A DNA stretch of 28,157 bases from JBGRQB01 sp041725875 (GCA_041725875.1 JBGRQB010000035.1:1-28157); one strand, 5' to 3'. Shown: positions 15,323-23,669, counted from the stretch's first letter. Numbers and translations: made by a program. The notes: generated by a model from the letters alone, not told the origin.

Positions 15323-17794
15323 ATGAACAAAAAAATTTCATTTAAATTTCTGACGCCCGTAATATCAATAATATTTGTTGTCGCTGTTATCAGTATAATA
15401 ACAATTTCTATTGGTATTGGAAATTCAATTGAAGAAAAATCGCAGCAAGAAACTGAAAAGAGTATAAGTTTTATTTATGAATTTCTTAATTCAACCGATC
15501 AGCTTGTTATGGAGCAGGTTCGTTCCGGAATGCGCGTATTAAAAAACGAAGCAGCCGAAACGGGAAAATTAAAGCAGGGAAAATCTGTTGAAGTAGGAAG
15601 TTTTGTTGTTCCCGATTTAGTTTTTGGTAATCAGAAACAGGTACTTAACTACGAACTGGTTGATGAAGTAAGGCGACTTGTAGGAGGAACTGCAACTCTG
15701 TTTTCAAAAAGTAACAACACGTTTGTAAGAGTTTCTACCAATGTAATTAAGTCAGACGGAAACAGAGCAATTGGTACAATCCTGAATCCCGAAGGAAAGG
15801 CAATTAAGAATATTTTAAATCATCAGGCTTATTACGGTTTGGTGAATATTCTTGGAAAACCTTATCTGACCGGGTACGAACCAATGTACGACATAAAGGA
15901 TAATCTTGTTGGTATTTATTACGTAGGTTATCAGCTTTCGGCACTTGATAAACTGAAAGATCTTATCGCCAACACAAAAATTTTGAAAAACGGATTTACA
16001 GCTTTACTTGATAGAAACAATGATGCTGTTTTTCATTCAAAAAACATTAATGCGGAGCAGGTTTCAAAAATATTAAAAAGCTATGACGAAGAATGGCATA
16101 TAAAAGAAAAAGTATTTGATTTGTGGGGCTACAAAGTAATTGCAGCTTTTCCCGAATCAGATATTGATGAAGAAATTACCTCAGCAAATATTTCGGTGAT
16201 TTTATATAGTGTGCTAATTGGTTTATTCCTTTCTGCTTTTATTTACTACCTTGTAAAAAAACTGATCCTTGCCCCTGTTTCCGCAATATCAGAAGCAACT
16301 TCCGAATTTACTGCCGGAAATATGGATGTTACAGTTGATTATAACTCTGAAGATGAATTTGGAGAACTGGCTTCTTCTTTTAACAAAATGATAGAGAAAA
16401 TAGGAATTCAGGTCAGTTATCTGGATAATATTCCAACCCCTATTATGATTGTTGACAACGATTTTAACATTACATATATGAATAAAACCGGTTGTACAGT
16501 TGTTGGAATAGAGTTGGAAAAATTACTGGGAACCAAGTGTTACGATCAGTTTAATACTGGCGATTGTAAAACTGAAAATTGTTCCTGTGAAAAAGCAATG
16601 AAACTGGATGGTGTATATACAAGCGAAACCGTTGCTGAAATTGGAGATAAAAAAGTTCCTATTATGTATACAGGCGCACCTGTTAAAGATAAAGATGGTA
16701 ATATTCTTGGTGCTTTGGAATATGTTGCTGACATAAGTGAAATCAAGGAGAGAGAAGAATACCTTGAGCGAAATGCAAAAATTATGGTTGATGCAATGAC
16801 CAGATTTTCACACGGAGATCTTACAGTATCAATTAATGCTGAAAAAGAAAATGATGATATTGGAAAACTTATCCTGGCGTTTAACAGCTCGGTTAAAAAT
16901 ATTAAGGAGATGATTATTAAAGTTACCGAAGCTATTCAGGCAACTTCCAGCGCTTCTTCCGAAATATCTTCAAGCACAGAACAGATGGCAGCCGGAGCTC
17001 AGGAACAGAGTGCTCAGACTCACGAAGTTGCAACCGCACTCGAAGAGATGAGCAGAACCGTAATGGAGACTGCCCAAAATGCAAACAGTGCTTCAGCTTC
17101 TTCGCAGACTGCAAAAGATGAAGCCGAAAGTGGTGTTGGAAATATTGAAAAAACGAAAGATGGAATAAAACAGATTGTAAAAAGCACCGAAGCTACAGGT
17201 GAAATTATTAAAGAACTTAACGGTAAGACAGACCAGATTGGTGAAATTACTCAGGTGATTGATGAAATTGCCGATCAGACTAACCTTTTAGCTCTTAATG
17301 CTGCAATTGAAGCTGCCCGTGCAGGTGAACAGGGAAGAGGCTTTGCCGTTGTTGCAGATGAAGTACGCAAACTTGCCGAAAGAACAACAAAAGCAACAAA
17401 AGAAATTGCGGAGACAGTAAAAGCAATACAGGATGATGTTACAAGTGCCGGTTCTTCAATGGACGAAGCTGAACAGGCTGTCCTGAACGGAATGGCGCTT
17501 ACCCAGGCAGTTGCCGATTCTTTTGAAAGAATATTAAGAAATACTGAAAATGTTACCAGTGAAATTACACAGGTAGCGGCCGCAGGTGAAGAACAATCTG
17601 CAACAGCCGAACAGGTAACAAAAAATGTAGAATCAATCTCAAATGTTACCAACGAATCTGCCGCTGGTATTCAGCAGGTAGCAGTTACGGCTGAAGACCT
17701 TGACAGACTAACAGAAAATCTTATGCAGATGATTGCACAATTTAAACTAACGGATAAAAGCCATTATTCCGAAAACAGCAATCTGCTGAACTAG
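15323..17794 (+). CDS. Methyl-accepting chemotaxis protein with Cache, HAMP and PAS domains
   Basis: An 823-residue protein from the ATG at 15323. The ATG 6 bp upstream abuts the GGAGAG ribosome site, so the second ATG with 7-bp spacing is preferred. TM1 is at about 8-31; a periplasmic Cache-type sensor at about 35-288 (GYEPMYDIKDNLVGIYYVGY is typical); TM2 at about 289-312; HAMP at 313-365; PAS at 370-485; a second HAMP-like segment at 490-540; and the signalling coiled coil to about 815 with the conserved hairpin (EIADQTNLLALNAAIEAARA, GFAVVADEVRKLAERT). The PAS contains a Cys cluster C406/C415/C420/C422. It reports an extracellular small molecule, and perhaps an internal signal through the PAS, to CheA/CheW. 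A terminator follows. Ligand unknown. Confidence 0.93.
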   Translation: MNKKISFKFLTPVISIIFVVAVISIITISIGIGNSIEEKSQQETEKSISFIYEFLNSTDQLVMEQVRSGMRVLKNEAAETGKLKQGKSVEVGSFVVPDLVFGNQKQVLNYELVDEVRRLVGGTATLFSKSNNTFVRVSTNVIKSDGNRAIGTILNPEGKAIKNILNHQAYYGLVNILGKPYLTGYEPMYDIKDNLVGIYYVGYQLSALDKLKDLIANTKILKNGFTALLDRNNDAVFHSKNINAEQVSKILKSYDEEWHIKEKVFDLWGYKVIAAFPESDIDEEITSANISVILYSVLIGLFLSAFIYYLVKKLILAPVSAISEATSEFTAGNMDVTVDYNSEDEFGELASSFNKMIEKIGIQVSYLDNIPTPIMIVDNDFNITYMNKTGCTVVGIELEKLLGTKCYDQFNTGDCKTENCSCEKAMKLDGVYTSETVAEIGDKKVPIMYTGAPVKDKDGNILGALEYVADISEIKEREEYLERNAKIMVDAMTRFSHGDLTVSINAEKENDDIGKLILAFNSSVKNIKEMIIKVTEAIQATSSASSEISSSTEQMAAGAQEQSAQTHEVATALEEMSRTVMETAQNANSASASSQTAKDEAESGVGNIEKTKDGIKQIVKSTEATGEIIKELNGKTDQIGEITQVIDEIADQTNLLALNAAIEAARAGEQGRGFAVVADEVRKLAERTTKATKEIAETVKAIQDDVTSAGSSMDEAEQAVLNGMALTQAVADSFERILRNTENVTSEITQVAAAGEEQSATAEQVTKNVESISNVTNESAAGIQQVAVTAEDLDRLTENLMQMIAQFKLTDKSHYSENSNLLN

Positions 17795-17799
17795 TTAAA

Positions 17800-17819
17800 A
17801 GAGGGGATTTTTCCCCTCT
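17800..17819 (+). terminator. Terminator after the chemoreceptor gene
   Basis: AGAGGGGA / TCCCCTCT perfect inverted repeat with a 4-nt T loop, followed by CTCTTTTTT; it starts 5 bp after the stop. Confidence 0.92.
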
Positions 17820-17866
17820 CTCTTTTTTACACTTCCACTCACAAAACAATACTTCAATATCCGGTT

Positions 17867-18043
17867 ATGTTGAAGGTCAAAGATCAGTCTTTATCCGAAA
17901 TTAGTGTCTTTTTGAACGATAAAGGTATCGGGGTGCAACTGACAACAATGGCTATTTTAATATTATTAATCTTTTATCCGAAAAATACACTTGAAATGGG
18001 GACAGTTCTTGTAAAAGGGAAGTCAGAAGCAGAAAAACTGTAA
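17867..18043 (+). CDS. Possible small membrane protein, 58 residues
   Basis: An open frame of 58 codons from ATG (MLKVKDQSLSEISVFLNDKG start) with one hydrophobic segment (LTTMAILILLIFYP, about residues 25-38) and a charged tail ending KSEAEKL. A stem-loop with a T-rich tail directly follows the stop. No convincing ribosome site is seen before the ATG, and I recognise no family. It lies alone between the chemoreceptor terminator and the PLP-lyase gene. It may be a small membrane protein, a remnant, or chance. Confidence 0.3.
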   Translation: MLKVKDQSLSEISVFLNDKGIGVQLTTMAILILLIFYPKNTLEMGTVLVKGKSEAEKL

Positions 18044-18064
18044 TTCCTTTTTTACGGGAATTGC
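18040..18064 (+). terminator. Possible terminator after the small frame
   Basis: GTAATTCC / GGAATTGC inverted repeat (one wobble pair), 9-nt loop, overlapping the stop of the 58-codon frame and followed by ATTTTTCTCTTTTCTTTTTT. Confidence 0.55.
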
Positions 18065-18122
18065 ATTTTTCTCTTTTCTTTTTTAATTTTCAACGGATGA
18101 AAAATTGCAGTTATACTGCTCG

Positions 18123-18160
18123 CTTATTTCCCATCTTAAGGAAGAAATTGGGGAAATAAG
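18123..18160. repeat. Perfect 10-bp inverted repeat in the leader of the PLP-lyase gene
   Basis: CTTATTTCCC / GGGAAATAAG separated by 18 nt that themselves contain CTT...AAG. It is about 110 bp upstream of the PLP-lyase start and could be a terminator-like or attenuator structure. The rest of 18044-18270 holds two TGCGGA-N5/6-TTCGTA elements (18170-18186 and 18221-18238) and no gene. Confidence 0.4.
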
Positions 18161-18270
18161 GGATTTTCTTGCGGAAAACCTTCGTATACCTTAATCAAAA
18201 TTAATTTTTTTGGTTGGGTGTGCGGAGGTTTTTTCGTACCCCTGCCTTCACTTTAATCCACGAGGTGTTA

Positions 18271-19236
18271 ATGAATATTAATAACCGAATAACGGATGCT
18301 TACAAAAATATCCGCAGCGATATTTATAAAACTCCGTTAATTTATTCACCTGAATTGAGTGAAAGAACAAATGCAAAGATTTTTCTTAAAATGGAAAATC
18401 AGCAAAAGACCGGCTCCTTTAAAATAAGAGGAGTACTCAACAAAATTCATAATCTCGGAGAGGTAAATCAGGATAACATTTTGGTAGCTGCATCAACAGG
18501 CAACCACGCCGCAGCATTTTGTTATGCAGCTGAAAAATTCGGCTTTAAAGGCATTTTATTTTTACCGGAAAGTATCAGTAAAACAAAACTGAACGCCATT
18601 AAACATTCTGATGTTGAAAAAATTCTCTACGGAAAAAATTGTGTTACCACGGAAAAAGAAGCTGCTCTCTTTGCACAGAAATTTAACCGTTATCTTATTC
18701 ACCCTTACAATGATATTGATATTATTGCCGGACAGGGAACAACAGCCATTGAAATAGAAGAGCAGTTGCCTGAAGTTGAAAAAATATTTGTCCCTGTTGG
18801 CGGCGGCGGATTGATAGCGGGAATAAGCGGCTGGTTTTCTGAAAATGAAAAAGTATCAGTAATCGGATGTCAGCCCGTTAATGCATCTGAAATGGCTGAT
18901 TCTGTAAAAGAAGGAAACATTGTTCCTCCCAAAACCACTGATACTATTGCTGATGCAACTGCCGGCGGCATTGAAGAAGATTCACTCACTTTTGATTTTT
19001 GTCGCAAATATGTAAGTGACTTCACTCTTATCACAGAAGAAGAAATTAAAAAGGCAATTGCCTTTATGGTGGTTCATCATCACACATTAGTTGAACCGGG
19101 AGCCGCTCTCTCTGTTGCAGCTGCGCTGAAAAATTCTGATCTGACAAACAAAACTGTGGTTCTGGTTATTACCGGAAAAAAAATAAACCCAGATTTATTA
19201 ACTAACATTATGAGCAGTTATGACAGCGATTATTAA
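18271..19236 (+). CDS. PLP-dependent threonine/serine dehydratase-family lyase
   Basis: A 321-residue fold-type II PLP enzyme. The ATG at 18271 is chosen because GAGGTG precedes it and the conserved N-terminus begins there; the frame is open further up but without homology. PLP lysine K51 is in GSFKIRG, substrate/carboxylate loop STGNHAAA follows, and the phosphate-binding glycine loop is GGGGLIAGI. No C-terminal ACT regulatory domain, so it is the short catabolic form. Such enzymes deaminate threonine, serine or 3-hydroxyaspartate, or act in hydroxyectoine use (EutB). It overlaps by 17 bp a reductase of the ornithine cyclodeaminase family, the same pairing seen for EutB/EutC and BhcB/BhcD, so its imine/keto product may feed the reductase. 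Substrate not decided by sequence. Confidence 0.88.
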   Translation: MNINNRITDAYKNIRSDIYKTPLIYSPELSERTNAKIFLKMENQQKTGSFKIRGVLNKIHNLGEVNQDNILVAASTGNHAAAFCYAAEKFGFKGILFLPESISKTKLNAIKHSDVEKILYGKNCVTTEKEAALFAQKFNRYLIHPYNDIDIIAGQGTTAIEIEEQLPEVEKIFVPVGGGGLIAGISGWFSENEKVSVIGCQPVNASEMADSVKEGNIVPPKTTDTIADATAGGIEEDSLTFDFCRKYVSDFTLITEEEIKKAIAFMVVHHHTLVEPGAALSVAAALKNSDLTNKTVVLVITGKKINPDLLTNIMSSYDSDY

Positions 19237-20176
19237 ATTAAATCAGATACATTCCGCACTGGAAAACATAGATGTGATTTCACATATTGAAGACGGATTT
19301 ATTCAATACAGCAAAGGAAATGTTGTGGTTCCGCCCGTGGCAGAGCTTTTGTTTGAAAATCCGCCGGGAGATACACACATCAAATATGGCTATATTAAAA
19401 ATGAACCATACTATTGTATAAAAATTGCCTCCGGGTTTTACCAAAACAGTAAGCTGGGAATCTCTTCGAGTCAGGGACTTATGCTTCTCTTTTCACAAAA
19501 AACAGGAGAACCAGCTGCAATTTTACTTGATGAAGGAAGACTCACCGACATACGAACTGCGGCCGCTGGTGCGGTGGCAGCCAGGTATTTTGCACCAAAG
19601 GAAGTTAAAGCAATTGGTATTTTGGGAACCGGGATTCAGGGGAGAAGACAACTAGAATATTTGCAGAAAGTTCGTCCATGCAAAAAAGTAATGATATGGG
19701 ATATAGATCCCACAAATGCAATATTATATAAAAAAGAACTGGGAAACAGATATGATATTGAGTTTGCAGCCACGCCGGCTCAGATTGCAAAAAACTGCAA
19801 TTTAATTATAACAACAACACCTTCTCAAAAGCCACTTCTCACCGGATCCGATATCCGTTCCGGTACGCACATTACGGCTGTCGGGTCAGATACACCGGAG
19901 AAGCAGGAACTGGAAAGTTGTATTCTTAAAATTGCTGATATTGTGGTTGCCGACAGTCTGCCGCAAAGTGAAACAAGAGGAGAAATTTTCCGTGCTGTTA
20001 ACGACGGAAAAATTGAAAGAGAAAAAATTGTTGAACTTGGCAGAGCTGTGTCAGATAAAACTCTGCAGCGCACAGATGAAAAACAGATAACTGTTGCTGA
20101 CCTGACAGGAGTTGCGGTGCAGGACATTAAAATAGCATCGGCAGTTTATTCTGCTGTAAAAAATGAGGAGAAATAA
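19220..20176 (+). CDS. Ornithine cyclodeaminase/mu-crystallin family protein
   Basis: A 318-residue NAD(P)-dependent enzyme. LLDEGRLTDIRTA (102-114) is the family substrate-binding segment and GTGIQG (136-141) the dinucleotide-binding loop, followed by the acidic WDID at the end of strand 2 and AVGSD near residue 217. Members either cyclise ornithine or reduce imines and ketimines (alanine dehydrogenase type, EutC, iminosuccinate reductase BhcD). Its start lies within the preceding PLP-lyase gene (17-bp overlap), so the two products are probably made in fixed ratio and act one after the other. A role in ornithine breakdown is less likely given this pairing. Confidence 0.88.
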   Translation: MTAIIKLNQIHSALENIDVISHIEDGFIQYSKGNVVVPPVAELLFENPPGDTHIKYGYIKNEPYYCIKIASGFYQNSKLGISSSQGLMLLFSQKTGEPAAILLDEGRLTDIRTAAAGAVAARYFAPKEVKAIGILGTGIQGRRQLEYLQKVRPCKKVMIWDIDPTNAILYKKELGNRYDIEFAATPAQIAKNCNLIITTTPSQKPLLTGSDIRSGTHITAVGSDTPEKQELESCILKIADIVVADSLPQSETRGEIFRAVNDGKIEREKIVELGRAVSDKTLQRTDEKQITVADLTGVAVQDIKIASAVYSAVKNEEK

Positions 20177-20177
20177 A

Positions 20178-21254
20178 ATGTTAAAAATAAATAAAATCAT
20201 AATGACACTCTTTTTTGCATCTTTTTGTTTATATGCACAAACAGGTGACAAGAAAATTCATATTGAAATATTAGATCAGAATAAGGATGGAGTTTTGAAT
20301 CCTTATGAAGTACTTGATTCATTTTTACTACTTGAAAAGGAGAATAAAGGAAAAATAAAACTGAGTGATTTTCCTGCTCTGACTCAGAGTATAAAAAAGG
20401 AATTAAACTCAGAATATACAGAACTGATTGAAGCGTTTGACAAGAATAATGATAAAAAGCTAACTGCTGATGAAATGTCTGGCGGTATGGAAAGTTTTTT
20501 CCCTAAACTTGATTTGGACAAAGACGGATTTGCAACACTTGAAGAGATAACTTCTCTCGATTTTTCAAAATGGTTTTTGCTGAACAAAAATGAAATCAAC
20601 GATATTGTTAATGAAGCTTTTCAGCAGTTTGACAATCCTGAATTTATCGATTTGGAAAAGAATGAAGATGCTGCTTCTTCTTTTTCCAACTGGGATCTTG
20701 ATAACAATAAGAAAATCTATAAAGAGGAAGCACTCAAAGCATTTTCTTATCAGGAGATGCCCGTAACATTTGAGGTAAAAGGGAAAACCGCAATTATGAA
20801 CGGAGTTATCACATCTTCGTTTCCTGCAAAAATTTTACGTCTGGTTTTTGAACACCCGGAAGTTACTACAATTGAAATGAATATAGTTCCCGGTTCCATT
20901 GATGATGTGGCAAATTTAAGAGCTTCACTTTATGTAAGAAAATTTGGTTTGAACACAAAACTTCATTCAAAAAGCAGCATTGCATCAGGCGGTACAGATT
21001 TTTTTCTTGCAGGTGTTAAAAGAATTGTAGCCAAAGGAGCGGAAATTGGTGTTCACTCCTGGGGAGATACAAATCAGGCAGCAACTGATTTTCCAAAGGA
21101 TGACCCGGTTCATCAGAAATATCTTGAGTATTACCGTGCATTAGGTATTCCCGAAGAGTTTTACTGGTTTACACTTGAGTCTGCACCAGTGGAAGGGAGT
21201 CACATAATGACTGAGGAAGAAATTAAAAAATATAAAATCAAGACAAATTATTAA
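20178..21254 (+). CDS. Secreted EF-hand protein with a C-terminal ClpP-like domain
   Basis: A 358-residue protein from the ATG at 20178 (GAGGAG upstream; an in-frame ATG at 20163 lies within the previous gene). Signal peptide MLKINKIIMTLFFASFCLYA. Four EF-hand loops: D33-E44 (DQNKDGVLNPYE), D88-E99 (DKNNDKKLTADE), D112-E123 (DLDKDGFATLEE) and D173-E184 (DLDNNKKIYKEE); the second and fourth lack the central Gly. Residues about 195-358 resemble ClpP/crotonase-like proteins of the COG3904 kind: IASGGTDFFLAG with candidate nucleophile S270 and IGVHSW with H293. It may be a calcium-binding periplasmic hydrolase or protease; activity is not shown. It sits between the reductase (1-bp gap) and the aminotransferase (10-bp gap), an odd partner for an amino-acid operon. 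Confidence 0.8.
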   Translation: MLKINKIIMTLFFASFCLYAQTGDKKIHIEILDQNKDGVLNPYEVLDSFLLLEKENKGKIKLSDFPALTQSIKKELNSEYTELIEAFDKNNDKKLTADEMSGGMESFFPKLDLDKDGFATLEEITSLDFSKWFLLNKNEINDIVNEAFQQFDNPEFIDLEKNEDAASSFSNWDLDNNKKIYKEEALKAFSYQEMPVTFEVKGKTAIMNGVITSSFPAKILRLVFEHPEVTTIEMNIVPGSIDDVANLRASLYVRKFGLNTKLHSKSSIASGGTDFFLAGVKRIVAKGAEIGVHSWGDTNQAATDFPKDDPVHQKYLEYYRALGIPEEFYWFTLESAPVEGSHIMTEEEIKKYKIKTNY

Positions 21255-21264
21255 GAGGGAGATT

Positions 21265-22383
21265 ATGAATATACCAATTTTTGAACTCGAAAGAATACAA
21301 TCACTTTTTGAAAATACAGTTGATTACAATTTAACAGAAAGCGGATTTCATCCATATACATTACAGGAGTTATTATCACAGGAACAGATCGATAAACTGC
21401 TTGAAACAGTTCTTGGATATGGCCAGACAAATGGTTCTATAAAACTCAGAGAAAAGATAAGTGCACTCTACAATAATGCAACCAGAAACAATGTGCTTGT
21501 AACAAATGGTTCTTCAGAAGCAAATTTTGTTGCCTGTCATACAATTCTGCAAAAAGATGACGAAGTTGTTATGATGGTTCCAAACTATATGCAAATAAGC
21601 GGAATTGCAGAAGAGATGGGATGCACAGTTAATTATTTTCATCTTAAAGAGGATGACTGCTGGAAACCGGATCTGGAAGAGTTAAGGTCAAAAGTTACTT
21701 CCAAAACAAAAATGATTGCACTTTGTAACCCCAACAATCCCACAGGATATATCTTTTCAAAAGATGAAATGAACGAAATTGTAGAAATTGCAAAAGAAGC
21801 AGATGCCTGGGTTTATTGCGACGAAGTATACAGAGGAGCCGAATTAAACGGAGTAACCGGCGAAAGCTTCTTTGGTTCTTATGAAAAAGTTATGGTAAAT
21901 GGCGGACTCTCAAAAGCTTATGCTTTGCCCGGTTTACGACTCGGATGGCTTGTTGCACCTGAAAAAGAGATTGCCGATTCATGGGCATATCACGATTATA
22001 CTTCAATCACAGCAGGAATTTTAGGTCACTACGTAGGAGAAATTGTGCTTGAGCCTGAAAAAAGAAATGAAGTATTAAACAGAAACAGAAAGATGCTTAA
22101 TGAAAATCTGGCAGAAGTAAAAAAATGGTTCAAGCAATATGGCGATCTTTTTGAGTTTCAGGAACCAATGGGCGGGGGAATGCTCTTTGTAAAATACAAT
22201 TTTGATATGAACTCTACTAAACTTGCAGAATGGCTCAGAACAGAGAAAAGCGTTTTTATTCTGGCAGGGGATGTTTACGGAATGGATAATCATTTCAGAA
22301 TTGGAATTGGTGAACGCAAAGAGTATATCATAAACGGCTTACAGCGAATAAGAGAAGCTCTTATGGAAATAATTGATAAATAA
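21265..22383 (+). CDS. Fold-type I (class I/II) PLP-dependent aminotransferase
   Basis: A 372-residue enzyme. TNGSSEANF (80-88) is the phosphate/cofactor loop, CNPNNPTG (154-161) supplies the PLP-ring Asn, CDEVY (185-189) the Asp that pairs with the pyridine nitrogen, K217 in GGLSKAY is the Schiff-base lysine, and R225 in GLRLGW is the phosphate-binding Arg. A late RIGIG motif supplies the carboxylate-binding Arg. GAGGGAG precedes the ATG. It is the last gene of the plus-strand operon with the PLP-lyase and the reductase, hence probably acts on the same amino or keto acids. The precise substrates are unknown. Confidence 0.9.
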   Translation: MNIPIFELERIQSLFENTVDYNLTESGFHPYTLQELLSQEQIDKLLETVLGYGQTNGSIKLREKISALYNNATRNNVLVTNGSSEANFVACHTILQKDDEVVMMVPNYMQISGIAEEMGCTVNYFHLKEDDCWKPDLEELRSKVTSKTKMIALCNPNNPTGYIFSKDEMNEIVEIAKEADAWVYCDEVYRGAELNGVTGESFFGSYEKVMVNGGLSKAYALPGLRLGWLVAPEKEIADSWAYHDYTSITAGILGHYVGEIVLEPEKRNEVLNRNRKMLNENLAEVKKWFKQYGDLFEFQEPMGGGMLFVKYNFDMNSTKLAEWLRTEKSVFILAGDVYGMDNHFRIGIGERKEYIINGLQRIREALMEIIDK

Positions 22384-22387
22384 CTTC

Positions 22388-22407
22388 AAAGCCCGGCAAC
22401 GGGCTTT
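22388..22407. terminator. Bidirectional terminator between convergent genes
   Basis: AAAGCCCG / CGGGCTTT with a GCAA tetraloop (GNRA type), 4 bp after the aminotransferase stop and 3 bp before the stop of the convergent gene; T-run on the plus strand, T-rich on the minus strand. Confidence 0.9.
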
Positions 22408-22410
22408 TTG

Positions 22411-22863
22411 TTAAAAAGCAAATCCCAGAGAAACACCGCCGTATGGTATAAATTCATCTGAAGTTATAAAAGGTGTAAATGCAAATCTGATATTAAAACC
22501 GGGAGTTTTCATCTTTACATTATAAGCAAAAGAAAGAGTGGTTGTCCATTTATCCGATCTGAAATCATCTAAAAGTGAAAGAAAATCATCGTGCCACTTT
22601 ACATTAACTGCTCCGATACCAGCCATAAATGAATGTCCGTTTTCAAAGTAGTAATGGTAGTTTAACATTATCGGGACTGTCCTCACAAGAATATTCCCAT
22701 ACCCGATTCGCAAGTTAATATTTTGCACAATTTCCCGCTCAAAATTGATTGTGTATGCGAGTCCGTTACCCAGAGCTTCAACATAAATATTGTTTTTGGT
22801 CTGACAAAAAAATACCGAACCAAAACATAAAAACAGAATTACTGATAAAACAAATTTTCTCAT
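22411..22863 (-). CDS. Small outer-membrane beta-barrel-like protein
   Basis: A 150-residue exported protein with signal peptide MRKFVLSVILFLCFGSVFFC. The mature part alternates polar and aromatic residues (NYHYYFENGHSFMAGIG, TTLSFAYNVKM) and ends ...GGVSLGFAF with a C-terminal Phe, a typical outer-membrane barrel ending for insertion by BamA. Eight strands would fit the length. The Cys at residue 20 is not in a good lipobox. No specific function recognised. It is a single gene, convergent with the aminotransferase operon. Confidence 0.75.
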   Translation of the reverse strand: MRKFVLSVILFLCFGSVFFCQTKNNIYVEALGNGLAYTINFEREIVQNINLRIGYGNILVRTVPIMLNYHYYFENGHSFMAGIGAVNVKWHDDFLSLLDDFRSDKWTTTLSFAYNVKMKTPGFNIRFAFTPFITSDEFIPYGGVSLGFAF

Positions 22864-23096
22864 AACACCCTCTTAAAATTAAAATCTCTTCTTGCCAAGA
22901 TTATTGAATAACAGTCAATTTTGCAATTTCTAACAAAATAATTTAAACAAATAGCAAGATATAAATAAATGCTGCAACCTTTCTTTAATTATGACATCAA
23001 ATTACTTAGGGTTGTAAAGTGTTTAGTTAACTTTAAATAAAAAGGTAACAGAACAGCTCTAATAATAATGTAATAAACTAAATAAAAGGTGTTAAA

Positions 23097-23528
23097 ATGC
23101 CAATATCAACATTAAAAATTGGTGCAAAAATGGAGAACAGTTTTCGTACGGAAATTAAATGTTCTCACAATTTTGTAATTGATCAGCCAAAACAGGGCGG
23201 CGGACAGGATGAGGGTCCTAACCCGCTGGAAATTTTTCTTTCTTCACTTCCTGCCTGTATTTGTGCAATAGGAAGAATTGTTGCCGCACAAAAAAGAATT
23301 GACCTTAAAGGTATAAGTGTGGATGTAGAAGGTGACGTTGATAAAGATTTTCTTATGGGAAAAACAAAAGAAGGACGTGCCGGATTTACAGAAATAAGAG
23401 CTTTTGTAACTATTGATGCAGATATTACAAAAGAAGAAAAAGAAGCATTCTTACACGAAGTGGAAAGAAGATGCCCGGTTGCAGATAACATTATAAATTC
23501 CAGTAATGTAAAGGCAACAGTAGTTTAG
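23097..23528 (+). CDS. OsmC/Ohr family protein
   Basis: A 143-residue protein with the OsmC fold. NPLEIFLSSLPACICAIG (42-59) and RRCPVADN (124-131) hold the family's paired cysteines (C54/C56 and C126), which reduce organic hydroperoxides in characterised members. The Arg and Glu that support the peroxidatic Cys are less clear, so it may be of the broader OsmC-like class that acts on other thiol chemistry. AAAGGTG precedes the ATG. The 233-bp region upstream (22864-23096) contains AGTTAACT and other AT-rich palindromic bits but no clear operator. Confidence 0.88.
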   Translation: MPISTLKIGAKMENSFRTEIKCSHNFVIDQPKQGGGQDEGPNPLEIFLSSLPACICAIGRIVAAQKRIDLKGISVDVEGDVDKDFLMGKTKEGRAGFTEIRAFVTIDADITKEEKEAFLHEVERRCPVADNIINSSNVKATVV

Positions 23529-23537
23529 TAACATATT

Positions 23538-23571
23538 ATTCTCACCGGTTAGGCAAAAAATCGGTGAGAAT
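23538..23571. terminator. Inverted repeat between osmC-like gene and a convergent gene remnant
   Basis: ATTCTCACCG / CGGTGAGAAT, perfect 10-bp arms and a 14-nt loop, 9 bp after the stop of the OsmC-family gene and 8 bp before the stop of a minus-strand remnant. Lacks a strong T-run, but its place between convergent ends fits a bidirectional terminator. Confidence 0.6.
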
Positions 23572-23578
23572 TGTAAAG

Positions 23579-23650
23579 CTAAAATTTCATACCAAAACTG
23601 AACCCCAGATAATTTTTAATACTTTTGTTTTCCGATAAATAAGAATAATA
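23579..23650 (-). pseudogene. 3' remnant of an outer-membrane protein gene
   Basis: On the minus strand, 23 residues reading YYSYLSENKSIKNYLGFSFG then MKF and a stop, preceded by an in-frame stop. GFSFGMKF is a typical C-terminal strand of an outer-membrane barrel. The fragment has no start or upstream coding, so it looks like the tail of a chromosomal gene cut off by the accessory DNA to its right. Confidence 0.4.
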
Positions 23651-23669
23651 TTAATGTGAAATTGTTTTT

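Noticed and set aside
18044..18270. Known riboswitch or T-box upstream of the PLP-lyase gene
   Set aside because: No conserved riboswitch core or T-box sequence could be recognised; only inverted and direct repeats.
18271..22383. Complete beta-hydroxyaspartate cycle
   Set aside because: No beta-hydroxyaspartate aldolase is present and the aminotransferase is not recognisably BhcA-like.
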